Source: Pseudomonas sp. RIT-PI-S
GTDB lineage: Bacteria; Pseudomonadota; Gammaproteobacteria; Pseudomonadales; Pseudomonadaceae
NCBI RefSeq assembly: GCF_025642975.1
Contig: NZ_JANZKJ010000003.1
Coordinates: forward strand, 248,001-312,000
Reading direction: 5' to 3'
Length of the DNA: 64,000 bases
In this document: positions 24,560 through 33,508 of the stretch, piece by piece
Layout of the letters: each line of letters begins with the position of its first letter
Position numbering within the stretch: the first letter of the stretch is position 1
Translations under genes and position numbers: made by a program
Notes under the pieces: model-generated
What the model was told of the DNA's origin: nothing
The model's database searches: none
Seen by the model: only the letters and a program-made list of their open reading frames with translations

Positions 24560-25342
24560 ATGCTGAAACGTTGTGTTGCCCTACTGACCGCTACGCTAAT
24601 GGCTGCTTCGCTCATACAACCCGCCAATGCCGATGCGCTCAGCGACATCACCCAACGTGGCACCCTGCGTGTCGCCGTGCCGCAGGATTTTCCGCCTTTC
24701 GGCTCCGTGGGCCCTGACCTCAAGCCGCGCGGGTTGGATATCGACACGGCGCAGCTGTTGGCCCAGCGCCTGAACCTCAAGCTGGAGCTGACGCCAGTCA
24801 ACAGCACCAACCGCATCCCATTCCTGACCACCGGCAAGGTAGACCTGGTGATCTCGAGCCTGGGCAAGAACCCCGAGCGCGAACAGGTGATCGACTTCTC
24901 TAGCGCTTATGCCCCCTTTTACCTGGCCGTGTTCGGCCCGCCTGAAACAGTGATCGCCGGCCCCCAAGACCTTAATGGAAAGACGATCAGCGTCACCCGC
25001 GGAGCGATCGAAGATATCGAACTGAGCAAGGTTGCGCCTGAAGGGGTAACGATCAAGCGCTTCGAGGACAACAACTCGACCATTGCCGCCTACCTCGCCG
25101 GGCAGACCGACTTGATCGCCAGCGGCAACGTGGTGATGACCGCCATCTCCGAGCACAATCCCAAGCGTCTGCCGACGCTGAAGTTCAAGCTCAAAGATTC
25201 CCCTGTCTATGTGGGCTTGAACAAGAACGAGCCTGCGCTGCTGGCCAAGGTCAACGAGATCATCGCGGCGGCAAAGGCAGATGGCAGCCTCGGCAAGAAC
25301 GCCATGACGTGGTTGAAGCAGCCGCTGCCGACAGACCTTTGA
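24560..25342 (+). CDS. Amino-acid ABC transporter, periplasmic binding protein
   Basis: 260-aa solute-binding protein of family 3. A Sec signal (LKRCVALLTATLMAASLIQP, cleaved near ANA-DAL at about residue 24) is followed by GTLRVAVPQDFPPFGSVGPD, RGLDIDTAQLLAQRLNL and VDLVISSLGKNPEREQVIDF, all standard for polar amino acid binding proteins. The ligand cannot be told from sequence. ATG at 24560 follows GGAGCG; the frame upstream to 24329 is not signal-like. First gene of a four-gene importer (binding protein, two permeases, ATPase). Confidence 0.93.
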   Translation: MLKRCVALLTATLMAASLIQPANADALSDITQRGTLRVAVPQDFPPFGSVGPDLKPRGLDIDTAQLLAQRLNLKLELTPVNSTNRIPFLTTGKVDLVISSLGKNPEREQVIDFSSAYAPFYLAVFGPPETVIAGPQDLNGKTISVTRGAIEDIELSKVAPEGVTIKRFEDNNSTIAAYLAGQTDLIASGNVVMTAISEHNPKRLPTLKFKLKDSPVYVGLNKNEPALLAKVNEIIAAAKADGSLGKNAMTWLKQPLPTDL

Positions 25343-25375
25343 GGCTTGCCGCAACGCCCGATCAAGGATGCAGCA

Positions 25376-26041
25376 ATGGCCTACCACTTCGACTTCACCC
25401 CGGTGCTCCAGGCGGCGCCCCTGCTGCTGCGAGGCGCCTGCTTTACCTTGGCGCTCACTGCCACAGGAGCCCTGCTGGGGCTCGCTCTTGGCATAGTGGG
25501 TGGCGTAGCCCGGGCCTGGGCATTGCGCCCGCTGGCAGGAATATTCACGGTTTATGTGGAGCTGGTCCGCAATACCCCATTTCTTGTGCAGCTGTTTTTC
25601 ATTTTCTTCGGCCTGCCTTCGCTCGGTGTCCAACTCAGCGAATGGCAAGCCGCGGTATTGGCGATGGTGATCAATCTCGGGGCCTATAGCACTGAGATCA
25701 TCCGTGCCGGCATTCAAGCTATCCCCAATGGCCAGCTGGAAGCGGCCGCGGCTCTCGCCATGAGCCGCGCCGAAGCATTCTGCCACGTGGTGCTGCGGCC
25801 AGCGCTCGCCAAGGTATGGCCGGCATTAAGCAGCCAGATCATTATTGTGATGCTGGGCTCGGCGGTGTGCTCGCAGATCGCCACAGAGGAACTGAGCTTC
25901 GCTGCCAACTTTATCCAGTCCCGCAATTTCCGGGCATTCGAAACCTACCTGCTGACCACGCTGCTTTATCTGCTGATGGCCATAGCGGTACGTTGGGCGC
26001 TGACCTGGATCGGCCGCCGTTTGTTTCGAGGGGCGCGCTGA
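25376..26041 (+). CDS. Amino-acid ABC transporter permease (first)
   Basis: 221-aa HisM/GlnP-type inner-membrane permease with about five hydrophobic segments. The conserved VYVELVRNTPFLVQLFFIFFGLP and the EAA loop region (EAAAALAMSRAEAFCHVVLRP), which contacts the ATPase, are present. ATG at 25376 lies 7 bases after AAGGA; a TTG at 25346 is an alternative. Its stop overlaps the start of the second permease (TGATG), so the two halves are made together, as expected for a heterodimeric channel. Confidence 0.93.
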   Translation: MAYHFDFTPVLQAAPLLLRGACFTLALTATGALLGLALGIVGGVARAWALRPLAGIFTVYVELVRNTPFLVQLFFIFFGLPSLGVQLSEWQAAVLAMVINLGAYSTEIIRAGIQAIPNGQLEAAAALAMSRAEAFCHVVLRPALAKVWPALSSQIIIVMLGSAVCSQIATEELSFAANFIQSRNFRAFETYLLTTLLYLLMAIAVRWALTWIGRRLFRGAR

Positions 26042-26688
26042 TGGACTTCACCCTCTGGGATATCGTCCGTAACCTACTCAGTGGGTTGCAGTGGAGCCTG
26101 CTGCTGTCACTGCTGGCTTTCCTCGGCGGCGGTGCGCTGGGCTGGCTGGTGCTCCTGGCGCGGGTATCCACGCGCAGCCTGCCCCAAGGGCTGGCGAAGG
26201 TGTTTATCGAACTGTTCCAAGGCACGCCGCTGCTGATGCAGCTGTTTCTGGTGTTCTTTGGGGTAGCGCTGCTGGGCGCGGACATTTCCCCGTGGCTGGC
26301 CGCGGCCATCGCACTCACGTTATTTACCGCAGCCTATCTTGCGGAGATCTGGCGCGGCTGCGTGGAGGCAATCCCCGAAGGCCAGTGGGAAGCGTCCGCA
26401 AGCCTTGCCCTCACCCGCTATGAACAGCTGCGCCATGTGATTCTGCCGCAGGCGTTGCGCATCGCCGTGGCCCCAACGGTGGGGTTTTCGGTGCAAGTCG
26501 TCAAAGGCACCGCGGTGACTTCGATCATCGGCTTCACCGAGCTGACCAAGACCGGCAGCATGCTGGCCAACGCGACCTTCGAACCGTTTCTGGTCTATGG
26601 CCTGGTCGCCCTTGGCTACTTCTGCCTGTGCTACCCCCTCTCGTTGTTCGCCCGTTATCTAGAAAGGAGGCTGCATGCCGCTGCTTAG
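26041..26688 (+). CDS. Amino-acid ABC transporter permease (second)
   Basis: 215-aa HisQ/GlnP-type permease, partner of the preceding one. It shows KVFIELFQGTPLLMQLFLVF and the EAA loop WEASASLALTRYEQLRHVIL, then a pore region with VVKGTAVTSIIGFTELTKTG. ATG at 26041 overlaps the previous stop; its own end overlaps the ATPase gene by 14 bases. A long upstream extension of this frame lies inside the first permease and is not used. Confidence 0.93.
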   Translation: MDFTLWDIVRNLLSGLQWSLLLSLLAFLGGGALGWLVLLARVSTRSLPQGLAKVFIELFQGTPLLMQLFLVFFGVALLGADISPWLAAAIALTLFTAAYLAEIWRGCVEAIPEGQWEASASLALTRYEQLRHVILPQALRIAVAPTVGFSVQVVKGTAVTSIIGFTELTKTGSMLANATFEPFLVYGLVALGYFCLCYPLSLFARYLERRLHAAA

Positions 26689-27406
26689 AGTGACCGCCCT
26701 GCACAAGTACTACGGCGACCATCACGTGCTCAAAGGCATCGACCTGAGCGTGGAAGAGGGCCAGGTGGTGGCGATCATCGGCCGCAGTGGCTCGGGCAAG
26801 AGCACACTGCTGCGCACGCTCAATGGCCTGGAAACGATCAACGACGGCGTGATCGAGGTAGACGGCCAGTACTTGGATGCTGCCCGCGCGGATCTGCGGG
26901 CGCTGCGGCAGACGGTGGGCATGGTTTTCCAACAGTTCAACCTCTTCCCTCACCTGAGCGTGGGGGAGAATGTGATGCTGGCGCCGCAGGTTGTGCGCAA
27001 GGTGCCTGTCGATGAAGCGAAAGCCCTGGCCCGGCGCATGCTGGAACGTGTTGGCCTGGCCGAGAAATTCGACGCCTTTCCCGAACGGCTGTCGGGGGGC
27101 CAACAGCAGCGGGTGGCGATTGCCAGAGCCTTGGCGATGTCGCCCAAGGTCCTGTTGTGCGATGAAATCACCTCCGCGCTGGACCCCGAATTGGTCAATG
27201 AGGTGCTCAGCGTGGTACGCCAGCTAGCCCGGGAGGGTATGACGCTGATCATGGTGACCCACGAGATGCGCTTCGCCCGGGAGGTAGGCGATAAGCTGGT
27301 GTTCATGCATCAGGGGCGGGTACACGAAAGCGGCGATCCGCGGCAGCTGTTCGCCTCCCCCGGCACGCCAGAGCTGGCCAACTTCCTGGGTATGGCCGAG
27401 GCCTGA
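26675..27406 (+). CDS. Amino-acid ABC transporter ATP-binding protein
   Basis: 243-aa ATPase of the HisP/GlnQ group. Walker A is IIGRSGSGKSTLL, the Q-loop is MVFQQFNLFPHLSVGENV, the signature is RLSGGQQQRVAIARAL, Walker B is VLLCDEITSALDPE and the H-loop is MVTHEMRFAREV. It energises the two permeases encoded just before it, with a 14-base overlap to the second. In other pseudomonads I know, trxA is followed directly by ppx, so this importer appears to be an insertion at that place. Confidence 0.95.
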   Translation: MPLLRVTALHKYYGDHHVLKGIDLSVEEGQVVAIIGRSGSGKSTLLRTLNGLETINDGVIEVDGQYLDAARADLRALRQTVGMVFQQFNLFPHLSVGENVMLAPQVVRKVPVDEAKALARRMLERVGLAEKFDAFPERLSGGQQQRVAIARALAMSPKVLLCDEITSALDPELVNEVLSVVRQLAREGMTLIMVTHEMRFAREVGDKLVFMHQGRVHESGDPRQLFASPGTPELANFLGMAEA

Positions 27407-27490
27407 CGACTAGGCGTGCGGCGCCGGTAACGTTGGCGAAGCGCCCGGATCGTGGCAGGATGTTCAGGTTATCGACCGAGAACCTCGAAA

Positions 27491-28993
27491 ATGCCGCCAC
27501 TCAAGCCGACGAATCTGTCCCTTATCGCTGCAATCGACCTGGGGTCCAACAGCTTCCATATGGTCGTGGCCAAGACCAACCAGGGTGAGATACGCATCCT
27601 CGAACGTCTCGGCGAGAAAGTGCAGCTGGCTGCCGGCATCGACGAGCAGCGACAACTGAACGAAGAGTCCATGCAGCGCGGGCTCGATTGCCTCAAGCGC
27701 TTTGCCCAGTTGATCAATGGCCTGCCGCTGGGCGCGGTGCGCATCGTGGGCACCAACGCCCTGCGCGAGGCGCGCAACCGCGCTGAATTCATCCGCCGCG
27801 CTGAAGCGTTGCTCGGCCATCCGGTGGAAGTGATTTCCGGCCGTGAAGAAGCCCGCTTGATCTACCTCGGGGTCTCCCACACCCTAGCGGACACTCCCGG
27901 CAAGCGACTGGTCACGGACATTGGCGGCGGCAGCACCGAGTTCATCATCGGCCACCGCTTCGAACCATTGATGCGCGAAAGCCTGCAAATGGGCTGCGTG
28001 AGCTTTACCCAACGTTATTTCCGCGACGGCAAGATTACCCCGGCCCGCTATGCCCAGGCTTATACCGCGGCACGGCTGGAGATCATGAGCATCGAGAACG
28101 CCCTGCGCCGGCTTGGTTGGGACGAGGCTATCGGGTCTTCGGGCACCATCCGCGCCATTGGCGCCGCGCTCAAGGCCGGCGGCCAAGGCTCTGGCGAGGT
28201 CAATGCCGAAGGCTTGGCCTGGCTCAAGCGCAAACTGTTCAAACTCGGCGATACTGACAAGATCGACTTCGAAGGCATCAAACCGGACCGCCGCGCGATC
28301 TTCCCGGCGGGGCTGGCGATCCTCGAAGCGATTTTCGATGCCCTCGAACTACAGCGCATGGACCACTGCGAAGGCGCTCTGCGTGAAGGGGTGCTTTACG
28401 ATCTGATGGGCCGCCATGGCCACGAAGATGTGCGCGAACGCACCCTCAGCTCGCTGATGGAGCGCTACCACGTGGACCTGGACCAAGCCGCGCGGGTCGA
28501 GGAGAAAGCCCTGAGCGCGTTCGACAAGGTAGCCGCGTCCTGGGACCTGGACGACGGCGTGTGGCGTGACCTGCTGAGCTGGGCGGCGAAGGTGCATGAA
28601 GTGGGGCTGGACATCGCCCACTATCACTACCACAAGCATGGCGCCTACCTCATCGAACACTCGGACCTCGCCGGCTTCTCCCGGGAAGATCAGCACATGC
28701 TCGCGCTTCTGGTGCGCGGCCATCGTCGCAATATTCCCCGGGAGCGCTTCGCCGAGTTCGGTGAAAACGGCGGCAAGTTGATCCGCCTGTGCGTGCTGTT
28801 GCGCTTTGCGATCCTGTTCCACCACATCCGTGGCATCCAGGAGATGCCCCAGGTTCAGCTGCATGCCAATGGTGACGCGCTGGACGTAGTTTTCCCGGAT
28901 GGCTGGCTGGAAAACAACCCGCTGACCCAGGCCGACTTCGCGCTCGAGGCGGAGTGGCTGACCCGGGTCGGCTTTACCCTTACCGTACGGTAA
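27491..28993 (+). CDS. ppx: Exopolyphosphatase Ppx
   Basis: 500-aa Ppx/GppA phosphatase that removes phosphate from polyphosphate chain ends (and may act on pppGpp). The ASKHA-fold N-terminus begins [20 protein letters not shown], then [19 protein letters not shown] and [15 protein letters not shown]. The C-terminal half resembles an HD-like helical domain with [23 protein letters not shown] at 27491. Its last 14 bases overlap the end of ppk on the other strand, so the degrading and making enzymes are convergent. Confidence 0.96.
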   Translation: MPPLKPTNLSLIAAIDLGSNSFHMVVAKTNQGEIRILERLGEKVQLAAGIDEQRQLNEESMQRGLDCLKRFAQLINGLPLGAVRIVGTNALREARNRAEFIRRAEALLGHPVEVISGREEARLIYLGVSHTLADTPGKRLVTDIGGGSTEFIIGHRFEPLMRESLQMGCVSFTQRYFRDGKITPARYAQAYTAARLEIMSIENALRRLGWDEAIGSSGTIRAIGAALKAGGQGSGEVNAEGLAWLKRKLFKLGDTDKIDFEGIKPDRRAIFPAGLAILEAIFDALELQRMDHCEGALREGVLYDLMGRHGHEDVRERTLSSLMERYHVDLDQAARVEEKALSAFDKVAASWDLDDGVWRDLLSWAAKVHEVGLDIAHYHYHKHGAYLIEHSDLAGFSREDQHMLALLVRGHRRNIPRERFAEFGENGGKLIRLCVLLRFAILFHHIRGIQEMPQVQLHANGDALDVVFPDGWLENNPLTQADFALEAEWLTRVGFTLTVR

Positions 28994-31178
28994 GGGGCTG
29001 GTTGCTGAGCCGGTCGAGCAAGATAGCCTGCGCGTTGCGTGGGTTCTGATTGCCGGTCGGGCTCAAGCGCACGTAAGTGCCATCCGGTTGCAGTATCCAT
29101 GCATGGGTATTGTCGGTCAGGTACGCCTCTACCTCTTTCTTCACCCGCGTGATCAGCTTCTTGCCTTCGACCGGGAAGCAGGTTTCTACTCGCCGGTCGA
29201 GATTGCGCTCCATCCAGTCGGCACTGGAAAGGAACAGCTGCTCTTCGCCGCCGTTTAGGAAGTAGAAGATCCGCGTGTGCTCCAGGAAGCGGCCGATGAT
29301 CGAGCGCACATGGATGTTGTGCGACACCCCAGGCACACCAGGGCGCAGGCAGCACATGCCGCGGACGATCAGGTCGATGCGGACCCCCGCCTGGCTCGCC
29401 TTGTAGAGTGCACGAATGATCTTGGGGTCGGTCAGGGCGTTGAACTTGGCCACGATATGCGCGGGCTTGCCGTCCACCGCGAACTGGGTTTCCCGGGCGA
29501 TCATGTCCAGCATGCCCTTCTTCAGCGTGAAAGGTGCATGGAGCAGTTTCTTCATGCGCAGGGTTTTACCCATGCCGATTAACTGAGTGAACAGCTTGCC
29601 CACGTCCTCGCACAACGCGTCGTCTGAAGTCAGCAGGCTGTAGTCGGTATATAGCCGAGCGTTGCTGGCGTGGTAGTTCCCAGTACCCAAGTGCGCATAG
29701 CGGACGATCTCGCCGCCCTCCCGCCGCAAAATCAGCATCATCTTGGCGTGAGTCTTGAACCCGACAACGCCATAGATCACCACCGCGCCGGCGGCCTGTA
29801 GGCGGCTGGCCATCTGCAGGTTGGACTCTTCATCGAAGCGAGCGCGCAGCTCGATCACCGCGGTCACTTCCTTGCCGTTGCGCGCCGCATCGACCAACGC
29901 ATCGACGATCTCCGAGTTGCTGCCGCTGCGGTACAAAGTTTGCCGGATGGCGAGCACGTGCGGGTCCTTCGCGGCCTGGCGCAGCAGGTCGATCACCGGG
30001 GTGAACGACTCGAAGGGGTGCAGCAGTAGGATGTCCTGCTTGCTGATCACGCTGAAGATGTTATCGGCGTTCTGCAGCAGCTTGGGAATCGCCGGCGTGA
30101 ACGGCATGTGCTGCAGTTCCGGGTGGCTATCCAGCCCGGTGATGCTGAACAGGCGCGTGAGGTTAACCGGGCCATTGACCTGGTACAGCTCCGACTCGGC
30201 CAGGTTGAACTGCTTGAGCAGGTAGTCCGACAGGTGTTTGGGGCAGGTGTCAGCGACTTCCAGGCGCACCGCGTCGCCATAACGGCGCGAGAACAGCTCG
30301 CCGCGCAGGGCGCGGGCAAGGTCTTCGACGTCTTCGGAATCCAGCGAAAGGTCGGCGTTGCGGGTCAGGCGGAATTGATAGCAACCCTTGACCTTCATGC
30401 CTTGGAACAGGTCGTCGGCATGGGCGTGGATCATCGAGGACAGGAACACGAAATTATCACCGGCCCCGCCCACGTCCTCGGGAACCTTGATCACCCTAGG
30501 CAACAGGCGCGGTGCTGGAATGATCGCCAAGCCCGAGTCGCGACCGAAGGCATCGACGCCCTCGAGTTCGACGATGAAGTTCAGGCTCTTGTTGACCAGC
30601 AGGGGGAACGGGTGGGTCGGGTCCAGGCCGATGGGCGTGACAATCGGTGCTATTTCATCGCGGAAATACCGCCGCACCCAGGCCTTGAGCTTGGGTGTCC
30701 AGTGCCGCCGCCGAATGAACCGCACCTGGTGCTTTTCCAGCTCCGGTAACAGGATGTCATTGAGAATGGCGTACTGCCGATCGACCTGCACATGCACCAG
30801 CTCACTGATCCGCGCCAGGGCCTGATGCGGCTGCAGCCCATCGGCGCCAGCTTGTTCGCGGGCAAAGGTGATCTGTTTCTTGAGCCCGGCCACGCGGATC
30901 TCGAAGAACTCATCCAGGTTGCTGGAGAAGATCAGCAGGAACTTCAGCCGCTCCAACAAGGGATAGCTTTCATCCAGCGCTTGTTCGAGCACGCGGATAT
31001 TGAATTGCAGCTGCGACAGCTCGCGGTGGCTGTACAGCACGGCGTCGTCGAGGCCGGGAATGGCCACGGCAGGCACCGGCGGGGCGTCCGGCGGCGTTTC
31101 GGCTACCACTTCGTGGATGGGTTCCAGCACGGGTTGAGCCTCTTCTACGACGATATCGGGGAGCGCTTCATTATTCAT
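28980..31178 (-). CDS. ppk1: Polyphosphate kinase 1
   Basis: 732-aa PPK1 that makes polyphosphate from ATP. It has the N-terminal [20 protein letters not shown], then ATHPF-like [35 protein letters not shown] and the phospholipase-D-like active site [16 protein letters not shown], with [20 protein letters not shown]. About 35 N-terminal residues are acidic and proline-rich and precede the conserved part. ATG at 31178 ([10 protein letters not shown]) with AGGATG before it is chosen over the longer frame to 31247. A strong Pho box with correctly spaced -10 lies upstream, so it is expected to be PhoB-activated. Confidence 0.96.
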   Translation of the reverse strand: MNNEALPDIVVEEAQPVLEPIHEVVAETPPDAPPVPAVAIPGLDDAVLYSHRELSQLQFNIRVLEQALDESYPLLERLKFLLIFSSNLDEFFEIRVAGLKKQITFAREQAGADGLQPHQALARISELVHVQVDRQYAILNDILLPELEKHQVRFIRRRHWTPKLKAWVRRYFRDEIAPIVTPIGLDPTHPFPLLVNKSLNFIVELEGVDAFGRDSGLAIIPAPRLLPRVIKVPEDVGGAGDNFVFLSSMIHAHADDLFQGMKVKGCYQFRLTRNADLSLDSEDVEDLARALRGELFSRRYGDAVRLEVADTCPKHLSDYLLKQFNLAESELYQVNGPVNLTRLFSITGLDSHPELQHMPFTPAIPKLLQNADNIFSVISKQDILLLHPFESFTPVIDLLRQAAKDPHVLAIRQTLYRSGSNSEIVDALVDAARNGKEVTAVIELRARFDEESNLQMASRLQAAGAVVIYGVVGFKTHAKMMLILRREGGEIVRYAHLGTGNYHASNARLYTDYSLLTSDDALCEDVGKLFTQLIGMGKTLRMKKLLHAPFTLKKGMLDMIARETQFAVDGKPAHIVAKFNALTDPKIIRALYKASQAGVRIDLIVRGMCCLRPGVPGVSHNIHVRSIIGRFLEHTRIFYFLNGGEEQLFLSSADWMERNLDRRVETCFPVEGKKLITRVKKEVEAYLTDNTHAWILQPDGTYVRLSPTGNQNPRNAQAILLDRLSNQPLTVR

Positions 31179-31493
31179 CTGAACATCCTGAAGGGCCAGA
31201 GGCCCTGGGTGCAATGGGCGGCACGCACGGCAAGGTCGGTCAGCCACAGTGACGCCGGCCCGGGAGGCGAGGTCACGCCACTCAAGGTCGAGCCGTTCGG
31301 GTCACCGGGACAGAAACGCCGTCGAAGACGGGCCCGGCTGTTATAAGGTCAACATGTGACAGCCGCGTGACAGCTACAGCGGGTTCAAGCCAGCAGGAGG
31401 TAGCATCAATGTTCACGTTGAGACACATATCGACACTTTCATGAATTTCTCTTAAGGGTTAGGCTGCGCGTTCATTTCGCCAGCATCTTGAAA
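31179..31493. other. Divergent spacer between ppk1 and the DedA gene
   Basis: 315 bases without a gene. It holds the ppk1 leader (about 165 bases on the minus strand), the ppk1 -10 and Pho box, and the upstream region of the DedA gene with the AT-rich stretch around 31420-31456. Confidence 0.6.
31341..31373 (-). promoter_or_regulatory. Pho box and -10 of the ppk1 promoter
   Basis: On the minus strand two CTGTCAC heptamers (31373-31367 and 31362-31356) are spaced 11 bases, the classic PhoB arrangement. After 9 bases comes TTATAA (31346-31341), a fitting -10. This is the layout of a PhoB-activated promoter in which the box replaces the -35. Confidence 0.8.
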
Positions 31494-32096
31494 ATGCTCC
31501 ATCAATTTCTCAACGATTTCGGTTACCTGGCCCTTTTCCTGGGGACCTTCTTCGAAGGCGAAACCATCTTGGTCCTCGCCGGGTTTCTTGCGTTCCGTGG
31601 ATACATGGACATCAACATGGTGATGTTGGTCGCTTTTCTTGGCAGCTATGCCGGCGATCAACTCTGGTATTTCCTCGGTCGCCGCCATGGCCGGCGCCTG
31701 CTGGCGCGTAAACCACGCTGGCAAACCATGGGCGACCGGGCACTTGAGCACATTCGCAAGCACCCCGACCTATGGGTCCTGTCCTTCCGCTTCGTGTATG
31801 GGCTGCGCACGGTAATGCCCGTGGCTATCGGCCTCTCGGGCTATCCTCCCCGCCGCTATCTATTGCTCAATGGCATAGGCGCGATGGTATGGGCGATCGC
31901 CCTTGGGCAGGCGGCTTACCATTTTGGAGCGGTATTAGAGGGAATGCTGGGCAACATCAAGAAGTACGAGCTCTGGGTGTTAGGTGGCCTGCTGCTGCTC
32001 GGCGTGTTGTTGTGGATCAGCCGGCGCATCAAGGCTGCCCGCATCGCCCGCAAGGCCGAGCAGGAAGGAAAGCTGCCCGAGCCGCCTGCACAGTGA
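31494..32096 (+). CDS. DedA family membrane protein
   Basis: 200-aa inner-membrane protein of the DedA/VTT family, now linked to phospholipid and undecaprenyl-phosphate flipping. Conserved pieces are LFLGTFFEGETILVLAGFLA, the acidic/arginine motif GSYAGDQLWYFLGRRHGRRL and VLSFRFVYGLRTVMPVAIGL. Four to five hydrophobic segments are seen, with a basic C-terminal tail. ATG at 31494 fits the family start (MLHQFLNDFGY); a TTG two codons earlier is possible. It diverges from ppk1. Confidence 0.92.
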   Translation: MLHQFLNDFGYLALFLGTFFEGETILVLAGFLAFRGYMDINMVMLVAFLGSYAGDQLWYFLGRRHGRRLLARKPRWQTMGDRALEHIRKHPDLWVLSFRFVYGLRTVMPVAIGLSGYPPRRYLLLNGIGAMVWAIALGQAAYHFGAVLEGMLGNIKKYELWVLGGLLLLGVLLWISRRIKAARIARKAEQEGKLPEPPAQ

Positions 32097-32152
32097 ACAC
32101 ACGCGCCTCATCGCGTTCACAGTGAAACACATCGATCAACGGGGCATGTGCC

Positions 32153-32815
32153 ATGACCGCACGCATCGCTGTCATTCTCTCTGGCTGCGGCTTTCAAGAC
32201 GGCGCGGAAATCCACGAAAGCGTACTGACGCTGCTGCGGTTGGATCAACTGGGCTGCGAGGTCCAATGCTTCGCGCCGGATATTGAATTCGACGTGACAG
32301 ACCATTTGACCGGCAAACCCACTGGGGAGCGGCGGCGCGCGTTGGTGGAAGCCGCGCGCATTGCCCGAGGCGCTATCAAGCCACTCGCTGAAGCACAAGT
32401 GCAGGCGTTCGACGCCCTTATCGTTCCCGGCGGGTTCGGCTCGGCGTGCAACCTCTCCAATTTCGCCACCCAAGGCAGCCAATGCACGCTTGATACCGGC
32501 TTTCTGGCGCTGGCCGAAGCTTTTGCCGAAGACCGCAAGCCGGTGGGGCTTATCTGCATTTCCCCAGCGCTGGCCGCGAAAATCTACGGGCCGACGGTGA
32601 TCTGCAGCATCGGCAAGGATCGCGACACGGCGGCTGCTATCGAGAAAATGGGAGGCACACACGTGCCCTGTGAAGTCGATGCAATCGTTGAAGACCCGCA
32701 CCGCCGGTTGGTGTGCACACCCGCCTACATGAGCGCGCGCTCGATTGCAGAGGTCGCCGTGGGCATCAACAAGCTGGTGGAGCGGGTGGTGGAGATGGTC
32801 GCGGCACCAAGCTAA
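32153..32815 (+). CDS. elbB: Glyoxalase/isoprenoid biosynthesis protein ElbB
   Basis: 220-aa member of the DJ-1/PfpI superfamily, ElbB subgroup. It shows IAVILSGCGFQDGAEIHESV, LIVPGGFGSACNLSNFA and the nucleophile-elbow region KPVGLICISPALAAKI with the conserved cysteine. E. coli ElbB has glyoxalase-type activity and was linked genetically to isoprenoid levels. ATG at 32153 follows a GGGGC-type site. It follows DedA on the same strand after 56 bases, and converges with the LysE gene 9 bases away. Confidence 0.93.
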   Translation: MTARIAVILSGCGFQDGAEIHESVLTLLRLDQLGCEVQCFAPDIEFDVTDHLTGKPTGERRRALVEAARIARGAIKPLAEAQVQAFDALIVPGGFGSACNLSNFATQGSQCTLDTGFLALAEAFAEDRKPVGLICISPALAAKIYGPTVICSIGKDRDTAAAIEKMGGTHVPCEVDAIVEDPHRRLVCTPAYMSARSIAEVAVGINKLVERVVEMVAAPS

Positions 32816-32824
32816 GCCCGAAGG

Positions 32825-33454
32825 CTAGAGCGTTGCCCTGCGCAGGCTGGCCAGAAACGTCGCCGCGCCAACGAACAGCCCCGCGAAAGTGCGGTTCAGC
32901 CGCCGCTGCTGCTGAGGGCTGCGCAACAGCCGCAATACCCTGGAAGCCAAGCCCGTATAACCAGCCATGACGATCATGTCCACGCTGACCATGGTTGTCC
33001 CGATGATCAGGTATTGCGCCAGCAAAGGCGCCTTGGGATCAATGAATTGCGGCAAGACCGCCAGCATGAACACCAACGCCTTGGGGTTGCTGAGGTTGAC
33101 CAGCAATCCACGCACAACCAGCCCCAGGCGGCTGCCAGTCTGAGGTTGAGCCTGCTCCTGCAATTGCATGGGCGCCGCCCGCCATTGGCGAACCGCGAGG
33201 TACAGCAGATAAAACACGCCGAACCACTTGATGAGGGTAAATGCCGTGGCCGACGCTGCGAGGATAGCGCCCACCCCCGCAGCCACCACGGCGATCTGTA
33301 GCGCCAGGCCCACCTGCAAGCCTGCCGCGTTCCAGTACCCCCGGGCGAAGCCATAACGCAGCCCGGAAGACATCGAAGCGATCGCCCCCGCCCCCGGCGA
33401 CAGGCTGATCACCCAACTTGCAGCAAGAAACGCCAGCCACGTATGCCACGCCAT
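32825..33454 (-). CDS. LysE/RhtB family amino acid exporter
   Basis: 209-aa membrane protein of the LysE/RhtB efflux family with about six hydrophobic segments. Characteristic are FLAASWVISLSPGAGAIASM (the SPGPN-like motif, here SPGAG), YGFARGYWNAAGLQVGLALQ and LLVNLSNPKALVFMLAVLPQF. It exports amino acids such as homoserine, threonine or lysine; which one is unknown. It stands alone between elbB (convergent) and the ABC-F gene. Confidence 0.92.
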   Translation of the reverse strand: MAWHTWLAFLAASWVISLSPGAGAIASMSSGLRYGFARGYWNAAGLQVGLALQIAVVAAGVGAILAASATAFTLIKWFGVFYLLYLAVRQWRAAPMQLQEQAQPQTGSRLGLVVRGLLVNLSNPKALVFMLAVLPQFIDPKAPLLAQYLIIGTTMVSVDMIVMAGYTGLASRVLRLLRSPQQQRRLNRTFAGLFVGAATFLASLRRATL

Positions 33455-33508
33455 TGTTCAACCCTCCGTCGAGTCAGACGGCTACGTTAAGCTGCCGCGG
33501 CAGCAATG

